Assembly: GCA_037974965.1 (NCBI GenBank)
Contig: JBBPFI010000011.1
Coordinates: forward strand, 496,001-560,000
From: Dacryopinax spathularia
Lineage: Eukaryota > Basidiomycota > Dacrymycetes > Dacrymycetales > Dacrymycetaceae
Length of the DNA: 64,000 nucleotides
Reading direction: 5' to 3'
Shown here one piece after another: positions 36,194 through 50,546 of the stretch (within the stretch, counting starts at the first letter, position 1; each line of letters begins with the position of its first letter). The notes beneath the pieces were generated by a model. The model saw only the letters and a list, made by a program, of their open reading frames with translations. It had not been told where the DNA came from and searched no databases. Made by a program: the position numbers and the translations under genes.

Positions 36194-36827
36194 GCGCGCT
36201 GTGAGGGGAGACAGCGTGACCAGCTTCCCCTTTCCAATCTTTCAGTCCAGATCAGGTCGAGTCACTCTATATCACCCGGTGTCACCCAGCTTCCTTCTCC
36301 TGCGAGGCAGAGACAGAGAGAAGATGAGGGGAATGTGGCGAGTGAGATGTGTGTGAAGAGTCAGATCGACGCAGACGCAGCAAAGAAGGCGACCCTGACG
36401 AGAAAACCGACTTTCGGATTATGTAATCCCTACCTAGGTCGGAGCCGAGGAAGGACCGGTGGGCGTCTATTTGTCTGTTTGGGCTTGGCTCGCCCGTTAG
36501 ATGGTGTTCCTCCTCTTTGGCAGCACTAGTCTGAGCTCAGCTGGACTTAGGATGGTATGAGATACCTCCTCTCTGTGCGCTTGGCTCTGGAAAGGAGTAG
36601 GGCGATCGGAATAATGAAGAACGAAGAACAAGGAACGCCACATGCATGAACCCCGCATATATCCCGCGTCGTGTGATCCAATCTCCGGCGCTTTCACGCC
36701 CTACGCTCCAGCGAGCTCGCTCACAACCCCTATCATCTCCTCCTCCTTCCCCTCCTTCTCACCTGCAGCATAAACAGCGCCCCCGCACATACCCATGTCC
36801 TGACCATCCTGCGCCATCGTCATCACC
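36194..36827. other. Divergent promoter between tRNase Z and GH92
   Basis: 634 bp between two start codons. Pyrimidine-rich tracts lie just before the GH92 ATG, and imperfect AG-rich runs lie near 36310-36330. No gene or RNA seen. Confidence 0.5.
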
Positions 36828-39800
36828 ATGTATACCCCCAGGCTCACCCTCATCCCCCTCTCCCTGCTGGCCCTCTTCCCCGTCCTCCTCAGCCAGGCAG
36901 CAGCCAACAAGCAGCAGCAACACCCTTTCGTCGGCCCTCAGCCTGAGCAGCTGCCCTCGAACTTGGACTACGTCAACCCCCTCGTCGGCACGGCCGGAGC
37001 GAGCGAAACAGAGTATGGGGGGATGATACCCTCCGTCGGTCCTCCATTCGCGATGACTCAATGGACGCCCGCGGTACGCCCTCTCCCCTTCCCTTCCCTC
37101 CCACTTCCTCCCCCTCTCCCTCCTGCTCAGCACCCTCAACACCCTAAACCCCTAGCTAACAACGCCTATGCCCCAGACGCGAGAAAACAAGATCTCCCGC
37201 CGCCCGTACCACTTCGACGACACCACGTTCCACGGCTTTCAATCCACGCACCAACCGGCGATATGGATGGGCGATCTGGGGTATTTCCTCGTCTCGCCTG
37301 GGGTTGGGGAGGTTAAGGGCGGATGGGAGGGGATGGGAGGGAGGGAAGGGGGGTGGGAGATGAGGAAGGAGAGGGAGAGGGCTGAGGTTGGGTTTTATGA
37401 GGTTTGGGGGGAGAGGGAGGTGGAGCTGGGGGCGGGTGATGAGCTGTATGGAGATGAGTTGGAGGAAGGGGAGGTGCAGGTGCAGGAACAGGAGGAGGTG
37501 GCGATAGATGGTCAAGAGGTGCTAGCAGGAGGGGGAGACGAGAGACCGAAGAAGCCAAAGCACCCCAAGAAGCCCAAGAAGCCCAAGAAGAAGAAGGAGA
37601 AATGGGGCCTGCACGCCCAACTCGCTGCTACTAGCCGAGCAGGTGTGATGCGGTTCACCTGGAGTCAACTCAACACCTCCTCCTCCTCCCACCCCTCTGC
37701 CTCCTCCTCCTCCCCCTCCCCCTCCCAACTCCCCCTCCAACCCCAACCCCAGCCCAACCACCCTCCCCCTCCCCCCACCTCCGAGCCCAACCACCCTACC
37801 CCTCCCAGCTCCTCCCAGCCCTACATCCTCATCCAAGCCACTCGTCCGGGTGTGACAGGCCACATCAGCATCCACCCCCACTCCCGCGAACTCACCGGCT
37901 CCAACCCAGACCGCCAAGACTCCCCCCTGGGACCCTTCCGCGCCCCCTCATTCAACGGCTACTTCTGCGCTCGCTTTTCCCACCCTTTCACCTCCTGGGG
38001 CTCCGTCCTCACCACTCCAAACGGCACTAGGGTCGAGGAAGGCCGCACCCACCTAACCAGCCCCGGAGTAGGCGGCTGGGTGCGCTTCGCCCAGAATGTG
38101 AGGGAAGTAGAGGTGAGGGTAGGGGTGAGCTATATAAGTGTCGAGCAGGCGAGGAGGAACTTGGATTCCGAGGTGGGTGATCCTTGGGGCGTTGACGGAT
38201 GGGCGCTGGAGGAGGTGAGGGAGCGGACGAGGGGGGAGTGGGAGGGTCGGTTGGGCGGGGTGAGGGTTTGGAGTGGTGGGGGTGAGGAGGGGGAGGAGAG
38301 GAAGAGGGTTTTTTTTACGGGGATGTATCGTGCGTCCTCTTTCCTCCTCTTCTTACTTCATTTCGTTTGCGGCGAGATGGGAGGGATGGGAGGGGTTAGG
38401 AGAGTGTGGGGGTGAGATGCTGATATGATTTGGGCACAGATGCGCTCCAGTACCCGTCTGAGATACTCGAAGGCAACTCGTACTACTCCGGCTACCTCGA
38501 CCGAGTCGTCCATCTGCCCCCCTTCTCCCCCTCCCCCCCCCCCCTCCTCCTCCTCCTCTTCATCTTCCAGCTCGTCTTCGTCCTCGTCCTCGGACTACGC
38601 CCACCCCCCCGCAGCCTACACAGCCTACTCAACATGGGACACATTCCGCGCCCAATCCGCCCTGCTCATCCTCCTCGCGCCTGACCGGGTGCCGGGGATG
38701 GTGAGGAGCATGCTGAGGACGTATGACGAGGGCGGGTGGTTGCCCATTTGGGAGAATTTGGTGGAGTGTAATGTTATGGTTGGGACGCATTCGTGGGTGT
38801 TTTCCCCCCCTTCTCTTTTCAACTCATCTCGTTGGGCTCTTCTTATCTTGCGGCTTTCCTGCTACTTGGCTGCTCCTCCTTCCTTGCCAGTTGTCTGAGT
38901 CGCAACCAAGCAGGAGAAATGAGCAAAGGCTGATTGAAGTGCTGCAGAGACTCCATCCTCGCCGAAGCGCTCATCAAGAACGTCCTCGGCTTCGACCGCC
39001 AAAAGGCGTTCGAGGCCGTCTGGAAGAACGCGATGGTCCCGCCTGATTTGGACGTCAATTTGACGTGGTATGATCGGGAGGAGGGGACGCCTGTTGAGGC
39101 GCGGGCGGGGTTGTGCGTCCTCTTTCTCACTCTTCCCTTCCCTCCCCTCCCATCCCCCGACCGGCGAGCCCCCAGCCGACTTGACTCACGGGCTACGGGC
39201 GGGTGGTAGGGGAGTGTAGATCCTATTTGTAGCCGGGGCTAACGCGCCGCGCAGAACGTACTATAAGAAGAACGGCTGGGTGGCAGCTGACAAGACTGCC
39301 GAAGCTGGGTCCAGAACGCTCGACTACGCATACGACGACTATGCCGCCTCGGTCGTCGCGCGTCTCACTGGCCACCCAGCCGAGTCCGACCTCCTGCTCG
39401 AGCGAAGCAAGTCCTACACTCACCTATGGCACGACCCCTCCGGGTTTATGCGTTCTCGCAACTTGGACGGCTCCTGGGCTCCGGACTGGGCCGGGTGGAC
39501 AGAAGGGGATAAGTGGAAGTACTCGTTCAGCGTCATGCACGATATCCCCGGCCTAATAGACTTGATGGGCCGAGACAGGTTCATCGAGCTTCTCACGACT
39601 TACTGGGTGGGAGGGCATAATCAACACGACAACGAGCCCTCGCACCATATCCCGTACCTCTATCCCTACCTGGGGGGTAACATGACCTCGCGCACACAGC
39701 GGCTCGTGCACGAGATCGCAGAAAGGGAGTATAGTTCGCGGCCGGACGGGCTATCGGGAAACGAAGACTGCGGGCAGATGAGCGCGTGGTACATATTCTC

Positions 39801-40101
39801 TGCTCTGGGGGTGTATCCCGTCAACCCAGCAAGCGGGGAATACGTAGTCGGCTCGCCCTTCTTCGACCGGGTGGTGCTGGACCTCCCGGCGCCGCTTGAC
39901 GAGCACGGGGAGCCGGTGGAGGGAGGGGAGAGGCAGTTGATTATTAGTGCGCCTGGGACGGGGGCTGGCGGGAGGAAGTATGTGAAGGGGATGTGGATTG
40001 ATGGGCGGAGGGTGGGGAGGCCGGTTGTAAGGCATGAGCAGTTTTGGGGGGCGAGGGTGGTGAGGTTTGAGATGAGTGATGTGTCGGTCGCTTGGGGATG
40101 A
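36828..40101 (+). CDS. Secreted alpha-mannosidase, glycoside hydrolase family 92
   Basis: Ca2+-dependent exo-acting alpha-mannosidase, probably trimming fungal mannoproteins or N-glycans. Five exons, about 920 aa. A signal peptide (LTLIPLSLLALFPVLLSQAAA) is followed by the GH92 start YVNPLVGTAG and RRPYHFDDTTFHGFQSTHQP. Later motifs are TAYSTWDTFRAQSALL, GGWLPIWENLVECNVMVGTHS, and the family signature GNEDCGQMSAWYIFSALGVYP. An odd Lys/Pro-rich insert (RPKKPKHPKKPKKPKKKK, about 37543-37600) interrupts the first domain. The frame changes inside a poly-C/poly-Ser stretch near 38533-38580, where upstream coding (LDRVVHLPPF) and downstream coding lie in different frames. No intron fits, so a homopolymer error or a small indel is likely. 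Confidence 0.88.
38533..38544. repeat. Run of 12 C where the GH92 frame changes
   Basis: Twelve C in a row inside a pyrimidine-rich stretch, followed by TCC repeats (poly-Ser). The flanking GH92 coding sequences are in different frames, so this run is the most likely place for a length error or true indel. Confidence 0.7.
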
Positions 40102-41015
40102 TTGGCGGTGTTGGGGAATATCCTGGGATGGCATGTAGCCTTTGACAATATTGGACTACTGTATCACTACAGTGGTTGGAGTGAGCGCTTGAACGGAGCG
40201 CCCGCTTGACTTCGCTGCGGCCAAGTTTCCTCGGAATGATGCTCCAGGAGGATCAAGCCGCCTAGAACCAACCTCCAAGAGCCTCCCGACACTCTCCGAG
40301 GTATGCCTCTGGGTACACGCCTCAGGGTAGCTTGCGCTCCGCTTCTTCAACAATGAGCGCTCGTGTGACTCGCGCCAACATCGGGCTTCTCAAGTTGTTG
40401 ATGCAGATTAAGCTCGCAACAAAGGGTGCCGATCAACTGGTAGACCGCACCTTCCGGCCTTCCCCGCGTTTCCCCACCTCCACCATCCCGGTCCACAGCA
40501 CAGCCCCTAACTTCGATCAACGATCGGCCTGTTCACTTCACCCACCAGCAAGGCTCTCCCAATTCTGGCACCTCCACCTGATCCCAAACTGCCCGCGTCC
40601 TCCCGGGCTCGTCCGCCTCCGCCTGGTATGTGGTATGTGCCACCCAAGCAACTGCCATAGCATGAGCGCGTGAAAGTGAGAGTAGGGGGTTGGCATGCGC
40701 GTCGGGACAAGAGCGAAACCCCGTTTAGGAAATCACCCGGTGACCTCACACCCTTCCCTCGGCTCTCTACAGGTTGGGCCAGCAGATAGGCCGACATCAG
40801 GCGGGTGATACACGGGTCGCCACGGCCTCAATGGGCCAGACAGGCAGAGAGACCGCCGCGATCAGACGGTCCTGGTGCTGGGAGTATAAAGAGCCTTGAA
40901 GGGGGGGACCAGCGTGCTCCCTCGTCCTCCCCCCCTCCACTGTCCTTCTTCTCCTTGTTCTCCCCCTCTTCTGCCTTCCTTGCACAAGCACGAACCTCTC
41001 ATCACACGCAGCAGC
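40102..41015. other. Intergenic region upstream of malate synthase
   Basis: About 0.9 kb. Contains the malate synthase TATA box at 40885-40890 and a pyrimidine-rich stretch (about 40920-40985) before the start, common in strongly expressed fungal genes. No gene supported; frames such as 40332-40673 look like chance. Confidence 0.5.
40885..40890 (+). promoter_or_regulatory. TATA box of malate synthase
   Basis: TATAAA about 126 bp upstream of the ATG at 41016, followed by a C/T-rich stretch, as in many highly expressed fungal promoters. Confidence 0.55.
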
Positions 41016-42762
41016 ATGGCATCCGAGATCCCTGGTCTGAAGATCAACGGTATGTCTACCGTTCCCCAACCGTTCCCGCCAGCAGCAGACTGATCATAGT
41101 GCGTTGGGCAGCACCCCTCGAGGGCGAGCAAAACGCCATCCTCTCCCCCGCAGCGCTCAAGTTCCTCGTCGCACTCCATCGCGCCTTCGAGCCCACCCGG
41201 CAAGTCCTCCTCGCAGCGCGCAAGCACCGCCAAGCCGAGCTTGACGCCGGTGGAACGCTTACGTTCTTGGCGGAGACCAAGGCAGTTCGGGATGACCCGT
41301 CTTGGCGGGGGGCGAAGCCTGCTCCTGGCTTGCAGGACCGGAGGGTGGAGATCACTGGTCCGCCTGAGCGGAAGATGGTCGTGAATGCGCTGAACAGCGG
41401 AGCGAAGGTGGGCACCTCATGTATACGTCCTATATGCAGAGCAAGACTAACGAGAGGTTGGGATAGACGTTCATGGCTGATTTCGAAGATTCTACCTCGC
41501 CTACATTCGCCAACCTCCTGAACGGCCAGGTCAACTTGCGAGACGCGATCAGGCGGCAGATCGACTTTGAGCTAGGAGGCAAGGCCTACAAGCTGTCCCA
41601 GAACCCTGCCGTCCTTCTTGTCCGCCCGCGTGGTTGGCACCTCGACGAGCCTCGCGTGACCTACGAAGGCGCACCCCTCTCCGGCTCGCTGTTCGACTTC
41701 GGCCTCTACTTCTTCCACAATGCCGAAGAGCTCGTCAAGCGCGGCGCGGGGCCGTATTTCTACCTTCCGAAGATGGAGCACTACCTCGAGGCGAGGCTCT
41801 GGAACGACGTGTTCAATTTTGCCCAGGACTATATCCGCATGCCGAGGGGGACGATCAGGGGAACAGTGCTGATCGAGACGATCCCCGCGGTGTTCCAGAT
41901 GGAGGAGATCATCTTTGAGCTCAGAGAACACTCGGCGGGTCTGAACTGCGGTCGCTGGGACTACATCTTCAGCTTTATCAAGGTATGCCGCTCCGAATCG
42001 GGCGCATATATGCCGAGGTCCTGACTGTTTGAGCAGAAATTCCGCACAAACTCCAAGTTTGTCCTTCCTGATCGTGCTTCCGTCACCATGACCGTCCCCT
42101 TTATGCAAGCCTACGTCAACCTGCTGATCCAGACGTGCCACAAGCGCGGTGTTGCCGCCATGGGTGGCATGTCCGCCACCCTGCCGATCAAGAACGACAA
42201 AGCCGCGAACGACCAAGCGATGCAAAAAGTGTACGAGGACAAGCTGCGTGAAGTGAAAGCAGGTCACGACGGCACGTGGATCGCGCATCCCGCGACTGTC
42301 CAGATCGCGCTCGACGTGTTCGACGAGCACATGCCCGGCCCGAACCAGTACTACAACTACCGACACGACGTCAAGGTGAAGCCTGAGGAGCTTATCGACC
42401 CGCGCGTCCCCGGGTCGATCACGCTCAACGGAATCCGCGCAAACGTCTCCGCCGCACTGGCATACTGCGGCGCCTGGGTGTCCGGGAACGGCTGCGTCCC
42501 GATCGCAAACATGATGGAGGACGCTGCGACAGCCGAGATTGCGCGTATGCAGCTCTGGCACTGGGTGTATCATCGCGCCAAGACGGACTCGGGGGAGACG
42601 ATCACTGCTGATCTGGTGAACAAGATCATCGATGAGGAGGCCGAGAAGGTGCCGGGCGTCAAGCCGGAACAGGTCAAGATCGCGAAGGACTATCTCAAGT
42701 CCCAGGTGGGCGCGAAGCTCGCGAGCGAGTTCTTGACGAGCGACTTGATGGCGAAGCTCTGA
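41016..42762 (+). CDS. Malate synthase, glyoxylate cycle
   Basis: Joins acetyl-CoA and glyoxylate to make malate, letting the fungus grow on C2 compounds and fatty acids. Four exons, about 527 aa, the usual length. The start is [11 protein letters not shown]. Motifs: [29 protein letters not shown] (active-site Arg region), the signature [19 protein letters not shown] followed by [11 protein letters not shown], and [17 protein letters not shown], where the Asp acts as catalytic base. The protein ends in Ala-Lys-Leu, a PTS1 peroxisome signal. Isocitrate lyase, its usual partner, is not in this window. Expression is probably carbon-source dependent. Confidence 0.95.
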
Positions 42763-43596
42763 ACGCGCGGTGCGGATTGAGAGCGAACTTTTGGAAGTGC
42801 AGTGCAGTGTTGTGTAGTTATGCGAAGCCCGCCGTCGCCGTCTTGTTCTTTAACTATGGGTCACAATCATGTATTACCATCGAACCAAAACCAAAACTCC
42901 GTTGCATACGTTGCATGCACAAGTCCCGCTCTTCCCAATCCCCAGCCTCTCAACCTATCCCTCCGTCCACCTCTCTCCCTCCCCCCCTCCTACGCGTGAG
43001 CCCATAGCGTCACAGAGCACAAGTAGCCAGAATAAAACGGGAGAGAGAATGTAGCCAACAACGCCACCTCCCGGTAAAAGAGAAACAGGAAGGTCACGTC
43101 GAGCACCAAGAATGGTGCAGGTTCAGGCAAGGTTGATCTTGCACCCGTTAACCACTTCAGACGCCTCGGTGGGAGGGGGCGAGGGTCTGTACACACGGTG
43201 TGCTGGGGAGATAGAGGTAGAGATACGAGAGGGAGAGAAGAGAGACGAACATCGGACATTGAGAACGGCTGTTGGAACGGTTGACGAAGCATTGGTCTGA
43301 TCATCGACAGGCAAAGAGAGCAGAGAGAACGGGTTGTTCATTATTGACAGACGTAGACTCAGACATTCAGGACGTCGACGGACGAGAGAGAGCAGCATGC
43401 TCACCCTGCGGTCACCCTGAAAAATCAAGTCACGTCCCCCTTCTTCAGGGCAGGCCCGACGCGTCCCTTCTCCCCAGATACGCGTCTTACATAGCGCCAC
43501 CCTCCCAACATCGCACATTCCCGGCATTCCTCCTCTGCGCACACAAAACTAAAGCACAACGGATACCCTTTGATCCTGAGAGTGAGCGAGGACAAG
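42763..43596. promoter_or_regulatory. MSH2 upstream region with three MCB-type sites
   Basis: 834 bp between malate synthase and MSH2. ACGCGT occurs at 42992-42997, 43459-43464 and 43480-43485. The last two are 21 bp apart (two helical turns) and about 110-140 bp before the ATG, a good position for MBF control at G1/S. In yeast, several mismatch-repair genes are MBF targets. Chance alone would give about 0.2-0.3 sites in a region this size. Confidence 0.55.
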
Positions 43597-47322
<3,726 letters not shown>

Positions 47323-47399
47323 ATGGGAGCGTTTTGTGCGGTGTTGGTTGTTCATTGGTTCTTGTGCATTTGTACATTACGCATCGTTTGCTTTGCTTG

Positions 47400-48860
47400 C
47401 TGGGTAGGGTGCGAGGCCCCTTTGGCCGACAGTTAAAGGGAAGCCGCCGTCCGGGGAGAACAACCGTACCAATATCCACACGCAGGTGAAGAGAAAGATT
47501 TGATATTCGGCTTCTGACACAGGTTGAATGATATTTGCAAGGACCTGGCCTGTTGAATCCATCAGATGCATTCGCAAAGTGGGAGGTAACTGCACATACA
47601 CATTGCTGTACAACCATCCACCACAAGAAACCATGTGCCACGAAGATCATACAGGACCATCACCAATACCTGGTCTCCCTTGCCTAGTTCTATGCCCTCT
47701 GGATAATCTGACTTCAATGTATGCTTGAATAATGAAGCTGTTTGATTCCTAACAGACAAATGAGTATCCGCATAAGCAAACTAATGTGGCAGGGGACTTA
47801 CTTCATGTTCTGTGAGAGGATATCCCATATGAAGACTTTGTAGACTTTTACTGCATAAGTGTGAGGTCAGCAGTGCTCCGTTCCCATACTTGCCTTGAGC
47901 TGATCATGCATTTCCTGTCGTGTACATCAATGGATATCTTGGGAGGCATGCGGCATACTCACCTTTGGGCTCATTAATGAGAGATACCAATGTAGCCAAT
48001 TGGGTACAGGATGTGTTTGTATGGTCTGTGATTGAGACTCTGGTGGTGTCGTCTCTGGTTGATACTCCATTGGTTCAGAAGACTGCAAAGAAGTCACCAA
48101 GAGAAGGACATGCAAGTGTCATCTATGTGCCCCAAATCAATCCCTTTCATCCCTAAAGACCCTCCCAATGTGCCTTGCAAACTATAAACACACCCCGCGC
48201 TCAAATTATTCCAGATACCCGGTGCATCAGACAAATAATTGCAAAAGGAGGGGGCTATGAGAATGATGAAATGCAGACTGCGCTCCCTTGTGCTGGAGCT
48301 CGTTGTTTGTTGAAGGTAGGCAGTCGAGTTGGTGTTCGACCGCTAGTCAGAGAACTTAGGTGGTAACCTCATGCCTAGGGTCCATAATGCATAGCCACTA
48401 GAGAAAGCTATTGTTTGTCCAGCACTGCATGCCACACATGGAATGAGATGGAGATAACATGTTGCATCCCATGTATCTTCTTTTATTGGAATCGGCATCA
48501 CAAAGGGCTATCTATATGACCACACATTAGCACCTTTACTATCCTGCATTGAAAATACATTTGCATTGCCTACTTGAGCTCAATCTGAAGGTTAACTCCA
48601 ATCGATACCCATGCTGGTTTTGCAGTCCCAATTCTGCCTTGACAAATGCTCAGTGAACCACCTTTGTCATCTTGATGCAGGACTTGCTCACAGACGATTG
48701 GGAACCAGTGCGAGATGACCCTATTGATGTTGTGGGCCGCTCTTCGAAATGGGGACATAACAGGAGGGAAGAAGGTGATGTTGTTCGTTCACAATTGCTG
48801 GTTGAGGAGTTTGTTCCTTCTATCTGGTTGAATGTGAGTCCTGGGAGATTTGGATGCATT
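47400..48860 (-). pseudogene. Low-GC spliced gene or decaying gene, unknown
   Basis: Lower GC than both neighbours. On the minus strand some exons join cleanly. PVPNWLHWYLSLMSPK ends at a GTGAGT donor (48017 region). A small exon gives EMHDQLKA with a GTATGG donor. Next comes IKVYKVFIWDILSQNMK, then after a GTAAGT intron NQTASLFKHTLKSDYPEGIE and GKGDQVLVMVLYDLRG. Further on, a different frame is open (VYVQLPPTLRMHLMDSTGQV), with no workable intron between, so the gene may be broken near 47620. Upstream exons around 48570-48860 are Ser/Thr-rich and unresolved. No family recognised. It may be a captured or lineage-specific gene, or a remnant of an element I cannot name. Confidence 0.35.
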
Positions 48861-49150
48861 TGGGTACCGTACTTGCGCTATCCATTTCTGTATCACCTGC
48901 AACCAAGTCCGGACGCTAGATGCCTCACAGTGCAACGAGCTGGATCACGGTTCATCCCCTCACTCCCTCTCACGTTGTCAGGGCCGTGTATTGTCGCTGT
49001 TGCACGGTGATCCTTTGTGGCATACGTCGTATCGTAATTATATGTAATTCACGTAACCATGCGTACACCACATCGCTTTCGACCGTGGCCAGGGACAGCA
49101 CTACACGCCATACCGGAGTAGCAACATCATGCGAGTATAGATGCGATGGA

Positions 49151-50193
49151 CTATGCCGACATACTCGCCTGCACAACCTCCACAGCAGGCCTATGCAGCA
49201 TCGTCTTCTCCTGCCTCGACCTCGAACCCCGTTCGAGCGGATTAGGCTTCCCGGCGACCTCCTCCTTCGGCAATACCAAGTTCCCCAGGCGAGGTCCATG
49301 TTTCCGCGTAACGAATTCCAGTTTACAGGGGAGCTTATCCCCCACCAGGCGGAGAGCTGTGCCATGGTCAGTTATCGGATCTCGCTAGGCCCAGCAGCAG
49401 GGAAGGGAGGGGATGGGGTAGGGAAGGGAGGAGGAGGGATGGAGGGGGGATGGGGAAAAGAGAAGGGTGGACGGACCATCTTTTGCGAGCACTTCGGTTA
49501 CGTCGCCGCCTACTTCGAATATTACTCGGCCGGTTGGACATCTGCGCGGGGCGGGTTTATGGTTAGCGGAGGAGCAGGATGGTGGCGAGGATGGAAGGAT
49601 GGAAGGATGTGGGACGGGGCGTACCTGACTGCCCAGTGGTCGAAAGAGCCTTTTCCTTTGCCCATACGGGTTTCGTTGCCCTACAGCAGCACGTATCAGC
49701 GACTGCTCCTTCACGACCCAGAAAATGAGGAGGAAAGAGACAAGGAGAGAAACAGAGACGCAGAGACGAGAGAAGAAGATCTTGAGAGAAGGAGGTAGGA
49801 AGACGGACGCACCTTGATACAAACGGGCAAATCCGGAAACACCCTCAACCAAACCTTCGCATTCTTAAACACCCTCAGCTTCCTCCTCAGCGCCGTATCC
49901 GCGCTCTGCAGCTGCTTGTCACTCAGCCGCACCCCATTGCCCTTAATCCGCACTCCAAAGTTCCCGAATGCTATCGTGGTGCCCTTGATGCTCCCGCCGA
50001 TCGGGATGGGCACCTTGCCCTTGTGCGCTTTGTAGTTGGGCTTGTTGGGGGCGAGGACGCCGGCGAAGCGGAGTTGGTGTGGTTGGCGGGGGGGTTGGGT
50101 GAGGGCGGGGCGGATGGGTGTGAGAGAGGAAGAGGATAGGGCGGGTCGTGGGGAGAGGGAGAGACGGGCGAATGAGGCGAGGAGGGAGGCCAT
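49151..50193 (-). CDS. MRPL16: Mitochondrial ribosomal protein uL16m
   Basis: Large-subunit protein of the mitochondrial ribosome, near the peptidyl-transferase centre. Four exons joined in phase, about 237 aa. ATG at 50193 (MASLLASFARLSLSPRP) gives a Ser/Arg-rich mitochondrial presequence. Family features: RFAGVLAPNKPNYKAHKGK, GIRVKGNGVRLS-like NFGVRIKGNGVRLSD, the signature RMGKGKGSFDHWAVR (about 49626-49684), GRVIFEVGG and ALRLVGDKLPCKLEFV. The C-terminal tail past LEFV is longer than in bacterial L16 and basic. The nearest upstream neighbour is the polyol dehydrogenase on the same strand, 353 bp away. Confidence 0.92.
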
Positions 50194-50546
50194 TTTGGCC
50201 GTTGGAGAGGGGAGGGCAGGAGATGGGTCGTGCTCGCTGCCTCTGTTTGGCTTGAGCTCGTCGGTGAAGTGGGAGAGAGCGCGCCGATGACGGAGGCGGA
50301 ATTTCCGGCGAACGGGCGGAACCAACTGAGTCCGGAACCGAAGTCGGAGAAGAACGCAGGCTCACTGGGCTAAGGACGAGGTCGGAACTCAAGATGACAC
50401 TGTAGTTCTATTCAACCCAAACAAAACCTAGCATGAGCGCCGTTAATGGCGCAACTCCCTGCCCCCTCTTCGCGCCTACCACAATCCCTCATCCTCCGCT
50501 CCTGCATGCCCGACCAGCCATAGACCGACGCGCCCAGCCCGCCGCC

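Noticed and set aside
41572-42573. Long 333-codon open frame on the minus strand
   Set aside because: It lies exactly opposite the malate synthase exons and shows Arg/His/Val-rich shadow composition; the plus strand has clear family motifs and splice sites.
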